This document shows, in pieces, positions 19,891-31,203 of a DNA stretch of 64,000 nucleotides. The translations under genes and the position numbers were made by a program. Each line of letters opens with the position of its first letter. The first letter of the stretch is position 1. The DNA comes from Kiritimatiellota bacterium (GTDB lineage: Bacteria; Verrucomicrobiota; Lentisphaeria; Oligosphaerales; JAADHN01). Location of the stretch: positions 1-64,000 of the forward strand of contig JAADHN010000145.1 in the NCBI GenBank assembly GCA_013151865.1, read 5' to 3'. Below the pieces are notes generated by a model. That model did no database searches, was not told the origin of the DNA, and saw only the letters and a program-made list of their open reading frames with translations.

Positions 19891-21717
19891 GTGTCAAGAG
19901 GTGGTGAGAAACGGTCCGTCGAAGAACTGGCAGCGGAGAACGCGCTGCTGAACCGGGAGGTGCGTGTCGCCCGCGAGGCTTCGGAAATAACTGCCGCCCT
20001 TGTCGTCGAACAGTTCCAGAAAATGGAGGAAATCCTGCGCAGACTGGAAGATACCGTTGCGGCCGAGCGTGAGCTGCAGAAAAAACTGAGCGACCAACTC
20101 CGCCAAGCCGAGATTCGGGAACGGAAGCTCAGCGAGGCGCGAATGGCCGCAGACGTGGCGAATCGCGCCAAGAGCAGTTTCCTCGCCAACATGAGCCACG
20201 AACTGCGCACGCCGCTGAACGCCATCATCGGCTACAGCGAAATGCTCCAGGAAGACGCCGAGGACTTGGGACAGAAAAGTTTCATCCCCGACTTGAAGAA
20301 AATCCATGCTGCCGGAAAACACCTTCTGGATTTGATCAGCGAGGTGTTGGATTTGTCCAAAATCGAGGCCGGGAAAATCGAATTGGTGCTCGAACAGGCC
20401 GAGATCAGGTCGGTGATCGACGGGATCGTGGCAACCATCCAACCCCTCATCGCCAAGAACGATAACCGGCTCCAAGTGGATGTTGCCGATGACCTCGGCA
20501 GCATGAAAACCGACATAACCCGATTGCGTCAATGCGTTTTCAACCTCTTGAGCAATGCCGGCAAATTCACCAGGCACGGCGTGATCGCTCTGCAGGCGCG
20601 TCGAGAGAACATTGACGGAGTGGAATGGCTCAAGGTCGCCGTCTCCGATACGGGCATCGGTATGACGGAGGAGCAGTTGGGGAAAATATTCGAGGCATTC
20701 TCGCAGGCGGACGCCACCACGAGCCGGGACTATGGAGGTACCGGGCTGGGACTGACGATCACGCGGCGCTTATGCCAAATGATGGGCGGAGATGTAACAG
20801 TCGAAAGCACGCCGGGCAAGGGATCGACTTTCACAATCCTGCTGCCCGTGTCCCCGTCTGCCCCTCCGGGCTCCGGCGCCGTCATCGACGCCGGTCCCGG
20901 CAAGACCGCGGAGGGCGCGCTTGATGCCGCCCCGGTCCCCCTGAACGCCGTTCTGGTCATTGACGATGAAGACTCGGCACGAGAACTGATTACCCGGCAG
21001 TTGACCAAGACAGGCCTGCATGTCGTCGCGGCCGCGGGCGGCGAGGAAGGATTACGTCTCGCCAGAGAGCTGCATCCGGTCGCCATCACACTGGATATCG
21101 CCATGCCGCACATGGATGGCTGGGCCGTGCTCACTGCCCTCAAGGCCGATCCGCAGACGGCCGACATTCCCGTCATCATCTGCTCGGTCGAAAAAAAGGA
21201 GAACATGGGCTTTGCATTGGGGGCGGTCGAATACCTGACGAAACCCATTGACCGGGAACGACTGACGAAGACCCTCGACGCGCTCAAGCCACGTGCCAAC
21301 GACAATCAGGTATTGATCGTCGAAGACGACCCGTCCACAAGGCAGTTGCTCGTCCATCTGTTGCGCAAAGAAGGCTGGACTGTCAGTGAAGCGGAGAATG
21401 GCCGAGTCGCCCTCGACCGAATCGCCGAGAGCATTCCCGGACTGATCCTCTTGGACCTGATGATGCCCGAAATGGACGGATTCGAGTTTGTGGCACAACT
21501 GCAGAAGCGCGAGCAGTGGCGCCGCATTCCTGTGATCGTGATCACCGCCGTAGACCTGACCGCCGCCGATAAAGAGCGACTGAACGGACATGTCAGCAGG
21601 ATACTCCGGAAAGGGAGCTTCAAACTGGAAGATGTACTGCGTGAAGTCCGTGACTTGCTGGACCGAATCGTCCCGAAGCCGCCCACGGCCGGGGTCGGAC
21701 CGGCCGCCACAGGCTGA
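19891..21717 (+). CDS. Hybrid histidine kinase (coiled coil-HisKA-HATPase-REC-REC)
   Basis: GTG start; H-box '[20 protein letters not shown]', N-box '[11 protein letters not shown]', G-boxes '[11 protein letters not shown]', '[13 protein letters not shown]'; two receivers '[28 protein letters not shown]' and '[32 protein letters not shown]'. Confidence 0.93.
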   Translation: MSRGGEKRSVEELAAENALLNREVRVAREASEITAALVVEQFQKMEEILRRLEDTVAAERELQKKLSDQLRQAEIRERKLSEARMAADVANRAKSSFLANMSHELRTPLNAIIGYSEMLQEDAEDLGQKSFIPDLKKIHAAGKHLLDLISEVLDLSKIEAGKIELVLEQAEIRSVIDGIVATIQPLIAKNDNRLQVDVADDLGSMKTDITRLRQCVFNLLSNAGKFTRHGVIALQARRENIDGVEWLKVAVSDTGIGMTEEQLGKIFEAFSQADATTSRDYGGTGLGLTITRRLCQMMGGDVTVESTPGKGSTFTILLPVSPSAPPGSGAVIDAGPGKTAEGALDAAPVPLNAVLVIDDEDSARELITRQLTKTGLHVVAAAGGEEGLRLARELHPVAITLDIAMPHMDGWAVLTALKADPQTADIPVIICSVEKKENMGFALGAVEYLTKPIDRERLTKTLDALKPRANDNQVLIVEDDPSTRQLLVHLLRKEGWTVSEAENGRVALDRIAESIPGLILLDLMMPEMDGFEFVAQLQKREQWRRIPVIVITAVDLTAADKERLNGHVSRILRKGSFKLEDVLREVRDLLDRIVPKPPTAGVGPAATG

Positions 21718-21742
21718 TGGGACCGAGTGTGGGAGGAGATCA

Positions 21743-22105
21743 ATGGCGAAAATCTTGCTCGTCGAAGACAATGAGATGAACCGGGACATGCTCTCCAGAA
21801 GACTCAAGCGACGGGGGTACGATGTCCTCATGGCGTTTGACGGCCGGGAAGGCGTCCGGATGGCGCGCAGCGAAGCGCCGGACCTGATCCTGATGGACAT
21901 GAGCCTTCCGATCCTGGACGGCTGGGAGGCCACGCGCCAAATCAAGGCGGACCCTGCGATCAGTTCCATCCCCGTCATAGCCCTGACCGCCCATGCCATG
22001 CCGGGCGACCGCGAGAAGGCCGTCGAGGCCGGATGCGACGACTACGACACCAAGCCGATCGAACTGGTTCGCCTGCTCGAGAAAATTCAGGCGTTGCTGG
22101 TTTGA
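21743..22105 (+). CDS. Single-domain response regulator (CheY-like)
   Basis: MAKILLVEDNEMNRDMLSRRLKRRGYDVLMAFDGREGVRMARSEAPDLILMDMSLPILDGWEATRQIKADP...PVIALTAHAMPGDREKAVEAGCDDYDTKPIE. Confidence 0.92.
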   Translation: MAKILLVEDNEMNRDMLSRRLKRRGYDVLMAFDGREGVRMARSEAPDLILMDMSLPILDGWEATRQIKADPAISSIPVIALTAHAMPGDREKAVEAGCDDYDTKPIELVRLLEKIQALLV

Positions 22106-22272
22106 ACGGTCCTCCGAAGGTCTGCCGTAAACCTCGCACGCCTTCTCGGTCCGTTGCCGCCATCCAAAACCAGTCTCGACGCGCGGACCCCCGCTGGGCC
22201 CCGGTCGGTCCGTTCGTTGCGGCGGGTTCGCAACACACAGCCATCCCCCTGGAGTCGACCCGAGGAAACACG

Positions 22273-24531
22273 ATGAAGAGCGACGACCTAGTCCCCCATG
22301 CAGCAGAAAAGCGTTCGTCCGGGGACGCTTCGGCCCGCAACCCCCGAGAATTGGACGCCAAGCGGGCCGTTATTGCTCACATCCGGCACGAACTGCGCAC
22401 TCCCATCAACGGCATCATCGGGTACAGCGAGATGCTGTTGGAGGATGCAGCCGCAGAAGGCTGGGACACGATCACCGAAGATCTCACCAGGGTCCTCAGC
22501 GCCGGGCAGGAGCTTCTTTCTCTCGTCAATGAACTACTCGGGGCCCGGGAGCTGGCAGAGCAGACCGACCTCGATGTGGCCGAACTCGGCCGGAGCATAC
22601 GGCACGCCCTGATTACACCCATCAGCGCCGTCACGGGGTATAGCGAACTGCTCATGGAGGACGCGGAAGACACCGCATTCGCCGGGATTATTCCGGACCT
22701 CCGAAGGATCCATTCTGCCGGCAAGAAACTTGCCGCCCTGATCGACGATATCGTCAGTTTCTCGATGACTGCCGAAATCGCACCGGATTCCGGTGTGTCC
22801 GCCGGAGTGAGCGTTGTCCTTGACACGGTGAGTATGATCCGGGCACTGGCCGAAAACCGAACGGGGGCCGACCGGGTCGAATGCGGGTCGCTTCTCATCG
22901 TGGACGACAACGAAACCAACCGGGACCTCCTGGCGCGCCGACTGGAACGGTGCGGGCACCAAGTGGCCGCGGCATCCAACGGCCGCCGGGCGCTTGAAAT
23001 GTTGCGAGAACAGCCGTTCGACCTCCTGCTGCTCGACGTGATGATGCCCGAAATGAACGGGTTCGAAGTCCTCCAGCACCTTAAGCACGATCCCGAGCTG
23101 CGTCACATCCCGGTCATCATGATTTCGGCCCTGGACGAAATGGACAGCGTTGTCCGATGCATCGAAGCCGGGGCCGAAGATTACCTGCCGAAACCTTTCA
23201 ATCCAGTACTCTTGCACGCCCGAATCGGCGCAGGCTTGGCAAAAAAACGGTTGCACGATATCGAACGGGAGTACGCGAAACGACTCCAGACGCAATGGGA
23301 GAGCGCCAAACGGCTCGAGGACAACTTGCGGAAAGTGGTCCGCTACAGCCTTCAGAAACCCCCGGAGGAAATGCTGGCCGAATCACTCCGCATCCTCATT
23401 GCCTTGTCCGAAGCGCAAATGGGCGCAATCCTCGAAGAGGACGGCCCCAACCTCCGGTTCCTCTGCGCCAGCGTCCCGGACTTGATCGGTGCCGTGGTCC
23501 CATGGGAAAGCGTTGCAGGAGAGACGTTCACCCGGAATGTCATAACCTATGCCCCCGCCCGCGACGAACTCCGCCACTACGGACCGGCCGGCGAGTCACA
23601 CACCAATCAAGTCAAGTGCCTCCTCAGCGTGCCCATCCCACGCGTCATTTCCGCGCGCCGGACGCAGGCCTCGGCTGGGAGTGCAGGCGTATTGCAGCTC
23701 TTGTTCGCTCGAAACGCCCTGGCCCAGTTCGATCTCGCCCAAGGACCGCTGCGGCTCGGGATGGACCTCTCCGGCAGGCATGACTCCGAGGACCGCCTGT
23801 TGCAGGAACTCTTCATGGTGCTGCCCATGATCTCCCTGGGCATGGAAATCCAGAAGCTGCGTCAAACCTCGTATCAGGCCATCCATGAGCTGAAGAACAA
23901 GCTGATCGCGGCACAGTCGTGGACGAATTGCCTGAAAGAAGACTTGGAGGCGGTCGCGGCCGAGGCGCTCGGGGACGAGGACGTCATGGAAGACATCAAA
24001 CTCGTGGAGGAGGCAGTCACCTCTGGATACAACCTGGCCGTGGGCTACTTGCAGTTCACGAAAATCTACAATCCGCATTTCGAGGTGTGCCGAATCAACA
24101 CAGTACTGAAGGAAGTGGCCACGGACATCAAAGCTTTTGCCGACAACGTGGGTGGGCCCGGTTCCGTGTCCGTCGTGGTGGATCCCGGGCAGGCTCTCCC
24201 CAAGCGACAACTTGACCCGGCGCAATTGAAAATGGCCTTCTTCAACATCGGTAAGAACGCGGTGGAAGCCCTCATCGAGCACGGCACGGAGAGTCCGACC
24301 ATCACCCTCCTGTCGCAACTCCGTGACGACCGAATCGTCGTGACGATTGCCGACAACGGGAAGGGCATGCCGAAAGCAGTTGCAGAAAACCTGTTCGTCC
24401 CGTTCACCACCCAGAAAACCGGCGGGACCGGACTGGGCCTGACCATCACAAAGAAGATCGTCGATATGCACGGCGGCAAGATTTCGTGCGAAAGCGACTC
24501 AACCGGGACGCGCTTCCAGATTCTTCTGTGA
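22273..24531 (+). CDS. Multi-domain hybrid histidine kinase (two HisKA-like segments, REC, GAF-like region, HisKA-like, HATPase)
   Basis: Start MKSDDLVPHAAEKRSS; '[19 protein letters not shown]', 'IRHALITPISAVTGYSELL', REC 'SLLIVDDNETNRDLL..LLLLDVMMPEMNGFEV', 'IHELKNKLIAAQSW', N-box 'FNIGKNAVEAL', G-boxes 'DNGKGMP', '[12 protein letters not shown]'. Confidence 0.88.
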   Translation: MKSDDLVPHAAEKRSSGDASARNPRELDAKRAVIAHIRHELRTPINGIIGYSEMLLEDAAAEGWDTITEDLTRVLSAGQELLSLVNELLGARELAEQTDLDVAELGRSIRHALITPISAVTGYSELLMEDAEDTAFAGIIPDLRRIHSAGKKLAALIDDIVSFSMTAEIAPDSGVSAGVSVVLDTVSMIRALAENRTGADRVECGSLLIVDDNETNRDLLARRLERCGHQVAAASNGRRALEMLREQPFDLLLLDVMMPEMNGFEVLQHLKHDPELRHIPVIMISALDEMDSVVRCIEAGAEDYLPKPFNPVLLHARIGAGLAKKRLHDIEREYAKRLQTQWESAKRLEDNLRKVVRYSLQKPPEEMLAESLRILIALSEAQMGAILEEDGPNLRFLCASVPDLIGAVVPWESVAGETFTRNVITYAPARDELRHYGPAGESHTNQVKCLLSVPIPRVISARRTQASAGSAGVLQLLFARNALAQFDLAQGPLRLGMDLSGRHDSEDRLLQELFMVLPMISLGMEIQKLRQTSYQAIHELKNKLIAAQSWTNCLKEDLEAVAAEALGDEDVMEDIKLVEEAVTSGYNLAVGYLQFTKIYNPHFEVCRINTVLKEVATDIKAFADNVGGPGSVSVVVDPGQALPKRQLDPAQLKMAFFNIGKNAVEALIEHGTESPTITLLSQLRDDRIVVTIADNGKGMPKAVAENLFVPFTTQKTGGTGLGLTITKKIVDMHGGKISCESDSTGTRFQILL

Positions 24532-24741
24532 AACATCGAGAGCCGATGAGGCCGTTCCCGCCCCTGGGACGCGTCGTGGGTCCACGCAGTTTGCGTCCGG
24601 GGTCCCCGCCTGGACAGCAGTTCGGCTGGCCGAAGCCCGCCCACGGCTCGCGCCGGGACCGTTCGCCCCCCGGGGTTGAATTCGCGACCTGTGCACCGGG
24701 AGGGCGAGCGGCCTCGCGAGCCGAACGAGACGACAGGCCCT

Positions 24742-25638
24742 TCAGCCGGCGAACACGGCGACTTCCGCCTCGGTGGGGATGGAGTCCATGGCGCCCATGC
24801 GAGTCACCGAGATCGCCGCCGCCCGGCAGCCCCAATCGAGCGCCTTGCCCATATTCATGCCCCGGGCCAGCGCCGCCAGCCAAAACCCGATGAAAGTGTC
24901 GCCGGCCCCGGTCGTGTCGCGGGCCCGGACCCGGTACGCGGCGACACGTAACGAGGGACCGCCCCGCGCGGCCCGGAACAGCACCCCGTCTTCGCCGAGA
25001 CTCAAGACGATTCCGGTGTTCGGACAGCGCCGAGCCAGCATGACAGCCAGGGCCTCCGCTTCGGCTTGTTCGCCTGCCAAAGCGGCGGCTTCGTGTTCGT
25101 TGACGACCAGGAACTCAACTCGTTGGAGCGGCAGATCGTCCGCATCAGCAGTCATTGGCGCCGCGTTGAACACCACCCGCAGGCCGGCCTCGTGCCCCAG
25201 CCGAATGAGGTCGGCAGTGACATTGGTTTCATTCTGAAGCAGGAGCCAGTCGCCCGGGGAAAACGCCGCAAGGGTCTCGGCCGCCTCCGCAGGGGTGATG
25301 TCTCGATTGGTGCCGCCGTAGACCACGATACTGTTTTGACCGGAATCCTCGACTTGGATCACGGCGTGACCGCCGGGCGCGTCCGCCACGCGAATCCACT
25401 CGGTGCGGACCCCGGCCTCGGCAAGCCGCTCCTTGAGCCAGCCCGTGTCCACACCCACTTTCCCGGCGTGCCAAACCGGCGCGCCGGCCCGAGCCAGAGC
25501 CATGGATTGATTGGCGCCTTTGCCCCCCGCAAAAACCCGGTATTCCGTGCACGGCATACTCTCCCCGGGCCGCGAAATGGTGGGCACCCGATAGACGTGG
25601 TCCACGTTCAGCGAACCAAAATTCAGAATGCGCATCAC
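24742..25638 (-). CDS. rbsK: Ribokinase / PfkB-family carbohydrate kinase
   Basis: MMRILNFGSLNVDHVYRVPTISRPGESMPCTEYRVFAGGKGANQSMALARAG; C-term 'ARDTTGAGDTFIGFWLAALARG'. Confidence 0.9.
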   Translation of the reverse strand: MMRILNFGSLNVDHVYRVPTISRPGESMPCTEYRVFAGGKGANQSMALARAGAPVWHAGKVGVDTGWLKERLAEAGVRTEWIRVADAPGGHAVIQVEDSGQNSIVVYGGTNRDITPAEAAETLAAFSPGDWLLLQNETNVTADLIRLGHEAGLRVVFNAAPMTADADDLPLQRVEFLVVNEHEAAALAGEQAEAEALAVMLARRCPNTGIVLSLGEDGVLFRAARGGPSLRVAAYRVRARDTTGAGDTFIGFWLAALARGMNMGKALDWGCRAAAISVTRMGAMDSIPTEAEVAVFAG

Positions 25639-25962
25639 CCGGTCTCCTTCGGCCGCCGAGGCTCCGCCGGTGCTGAATACCCGTCACGAACGCAGGCGGT
25701 CGCTCGGGCCGAGAGCCCGAGGGCGCAGGCGCGCGGCCCGCAACTTCCGAATAGGGCCGCCGGCCGTGTGACTGCACGGCGGCGTTCTGCGGGGGCTTTG
25801 CCAAAACATAGTCCGCGTGCGGGCAAACCCCAAGCCATGCACACACGAGACCCGACTCCGAAGAATCGCTGGATTCTTCGGGCTGATTCTCGTACATGTT
25901 CCCGCCGTGACCGAATTCATGTCGAAAGCGATGTTTTGGACCCGTAACCGTACCCCTTCCGT

Positions 25963-26361
25963 TCAGCGCAGTCCCCTGCCGTACCACAGGTTCCCAATCA
26001 GTTGCGGCACGCCGGAAAGCCGCGCAACGACCTTCGCCGCCTCATCCCGAATCAGCACCACCGGCGCGAGGAGAATCGATTCCTTCCAGGGACGTCGCGA
26101 GCACCTTGCGATAAGAAAACAATAGGGCGTTCATGGCTTGATCCTGCGTTGATGGCGCCGCATTCGTGTCCACCGCCAAATGTGTCCGGAACGCCTCAAA
26201 CCTTCTTCATGCGCCGTCCTGAAGTGCTTCCCGCCCTCTCATGCCGTGAGAATGTGCATGGCCCCGGCCCGGCCGCAATATGACCGCTCGGTGTGGATCC
26301 AGTGGTGCAGGCGCCGCATGGTGTCTCACACTTCGTCCAAGAGTTTTTCCCGCCGGAACTT
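25963..26361 (-). pseudogene. Decayed tyrosine recombinase, integron-integrase (IntI)-like
   Basis: Successive frames on the minus strand: 'KFRREKLLDEV*DTMRRLHHWIHTERSY', then 'AFRTHLAVDTNAAPSTQDQAMNALLFSYRKVL', then 'VLIRDEAAKVVARLSGVPQLIGNLWYGRGLR*'. Order and wording match the IntI/XerC-type core-binding and early catalytic domain; several stops/frameshifts, truncated after 'GxGLR'. Confidence 0.75.
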
Positions 26362-26541
26362 GCCATGGCCCTCTTTCTCCTGTAGCATGATTTCGTTCCA
26401 CCCCCTGAATCGGAGTATTCACATCGGACAGATATGCCTGAAATTGCCTGTACTGTCATGGTATCAGGGCAATTCGGACAGATAGTAAGTTGTTCGAAAA
26501 CAGAAGAACCGACTCTCGCAAAGGCGCAACGATCACAAAGA

Positions 26542-26844
26542 ATGAATGAGAACGACATCGGCAGGGGGAAGTTGTGGATGCGGCGATTGCCGTACATCAT
26601 GAACTTGGTCCAGGACTGGTGGAGACGGTTTGCGAAGTTGTCCTTCTGGATGAGCTTCGGAAACGAGGGCTCAGTGCAGAGCGACAAGTGCCGGTTGCCA
26701 TCGAGTGCCGGGGAGCCCGCTTCGACGAGGGGTTTCGCGCTGACATCATTGCTGAGAACAAGGTCATCATCGAACTGAAATCCGGCGAGACGATGAGCAA
26801 TGCGCGCAGGAAGCAAGTGCTGACGTATCTGAAGCTCGGTGGGA
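26542..26844 (+). pseudogene. Decayed GxxExxY-family gene
   Basis: ATG MNENDIGRG at 26542, then a frame change near 26566 into 'VVDAAIAVHHELGPGLVETVCEVVLLDELRKRGLSAERQVPVAIECRGARFDEGFRADIIAENKVIIELKSGETMSNARRKQVLTYLKL', then loss of homology at about 26842. Confidence 0.75.
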
Positions 26845-27307
26845 GGGGGAAACGCCGAAAGATCGGCCGAAAGTGTCCGCGTCCTTTGTGGACGGACTCT
26901 GGCCAAGCCGCGGCAAAGCGATGCTCGCGAAACTGCGGCGCGGGTGGCTTCGCAATGCCCCGCGCCGGTCCGTCACGAGGTTTCCGGGAGCGCGCCCCCG
27001 TCCCATCGGTCTTATGGGGCCTATCTGGCCCATCTCTTACCGGGCAACGCCCCCCCCGGGAATGGGACCGATAAAACGAATGGGACGGACAAAATTGGAC
27101 GGTGCATGCCGCCAAGAGACCGGAGCGGACCATGAACGAAACGGTGACCGGTCCGAATTTCGGATGACGATTACGCGGACGACTGCGGTCCGCGATCGAA
27201 AAGGCGCCGTCCAGCATCGTGAACCGTGATCATCAAGGTAATCGTAGAGCGAACGGAAGACAAGACATCTCGAGTTGATGCCGGGAACTTGCTGTCGCCG
27301 ACCATGA

Positions 27308-29563
<2,256 letters not shown>

Positions 29564-30228
29564 CCTGGATATTCTCAATCGCTTTTGGCAGGATGGCGCA
29601 AAAGCAGACAGTTACCCTGAACTATGCACGCGTCGCCCGGGAAGTGAAGTGCATTGCCGCTCTTCCGGCCCAAGTGCCGGGAATCGAGCTCTGTCGCAGC
29701 ATCGTCCGCAAACGTTTTCCGTCCAGTGTGCATCGACACAATGCTGTCGGCTTTCATTCAGGAATGGTTCCTGATTAGAGCCTGTCCACAATGGATGCGT
29801 GGCCGCGCGTGAACCCGCACTCTTTATTAGTGGACGGGCTCTTTCCGGGCGGACTTCCGTGCATGGATGCGGCGACTGTCTTACAGTTGCCCGCGGATTC
29901 GAACTCGGACGCGTCCTTTTCTGCAAAGCAGTCGCTCACGCCGGCGGTGTCTGCGGCAAGAGAACGAGGGCGTTCTGTTTTGCAGATTGATAGAGTTCCG
30001 GGACAGGGAACCAGTCGACTTTGCTTTCCGGGCGATCCTCGCTACGGTAACGGAATCCGACTTGCCGAAAGGACGTGTGTGGACCGCGCCAAGCCCATGC
30101 GGCGAGCGGAGCCGCACCCCCGCAACCGTTCCGAGAGGCCGGCGGAATGGGATCGACCGGGTCCGGGACCGGCTGCGGCCGCTATTTCGGGATGCGTGTG
30201 CACAGACGCCGTTCAGAGAGGAAGAACC

Positions 30229-31203
30229 ATGGACAGATTGACGGTCGGCATCGATCTTGGCGGGACGAAAATTCTGGCTTTGATCGTGGCGGAGTCCGGA
30301 GAGATTCTGGCCCGAGCCAAAAGCAAGACGAAGACGGGTCTCGGGGTCGAAGGCATCGGCGGACAGATGCACAAGACCGCCGAGAAGGCACTGAAGCGCG
30401 CCGGCGTTTCTTGGGAAGCGGTCGAGCGTGTGGGCATTGCGGTGCCCACTTCGGTGGATCCGGCAACCGGCGACGTCCTGCACGCCCCGGCCCTGGGATG
30501 GCGCAATCAACCGGCCCGGGCCGTGTTCGAAAGCATTTTCGAACACCGCGTCGTCTTGGAAAACGATGTGAATTGCGGCACACTCGCAGAATGCCGAGCC
30601 GGGGCCGCGAAAGGAGCGGCCACCGTGGTCGGGTATTTTGTGGGCACCGGCCTGGGCGGAGGGGTGGTCATTGACGGTGAAATCCGCCGCGGCCGCCGGG
30701 GTGTGGCCGGGGAACTCGGACACGAAATCATCCGTCATAACGGCAAACTCTGCGGGTGCGGTCACCGCGGCTGTGTGGAGGCGTACGCCAGCAAGACAGC
30801 CTTCTGTCGCGAATTCCGGCGCCTGATTCTGAAGAAGGGACGGAAAAGCGTCTTGTCGGATTTGACCTCGGACACGACCTTTAAATCGATCAAGAGCAGT
30901 GTGCTGGCCGAGGCCTATCGCCGGGAGGACCCGGTGGTGTGCAAAGTACTGCGCAAAGGCGCGTGGATGCTGGGGGTTGCCACAGCCAACCTGCACGCCA
31001 TCTTGGCGCCGGACTGCGTGGTCTACGGGGGCGGGGTCATGGAAGCGTTGGGCCCGGAACTGCTCCCGGAAATTCGGCGGGGACTCGAGGCACACCTGTT
31101 CGGGATCACCCCGGAAGACGTAAGCCTGCGGTTGTCCGCCCTGGGAGACGATGCCGTGCCCCTGGGCGCCGCGTGCCTGGCAGCCGATACGGCGAACGAG
31201 TGA
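30229..31203 (+). CDS. ROK-family sugar kinase
   Basis: MDRLTVGIDLGGTKILALIVAESG; 'LENDVNCGTLAECRAGAAKGA', 'GTGLGGGVVIDG', ROK zinc motif 'CGCGHRGCVEAYAS'. Confidence 0.92.
   Translation: MDRLTVGIDLGGTKILALIVAESGEILARAKSKTKTGLGVEGIGGQMHKTAEKALKRAGVSWEAVERVGIAVPTSVDPATGDVLHAPALGWRNQPARAVFESIFEHRVVLENDVNCGTLAECRAGAAKGAATVVGYFVGTGLGGGVVIDGEIRRGRRGVAGELGHEIIRHNGKLCGCGHRGCVEAYASKTAFCREFRRLILKKGRKSVLSDLTSDTTFKSIKSSVLAEAYRREDPVVCKVLRKGAWMLGVATANLHAILAPDCVVYGGGVMEALGPELLPEIRRGLEAHLFGITPEDVSLRLSALGDDAVPLGAACLAADTANE

Noticed and set aside
22106-22272. N-terminal extension of kinase 2 from 22033
   Set aside because: Would overlap the receiver gene out of frame; first protein-like sequence begins at ATG 22273.
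29800-29920. Possible tRNA-like remnant (GCGGATTCGAACTCGG)
   Set aside because: T-loop-like string only; no acceptor, D or anticodon arm can be folded around it.
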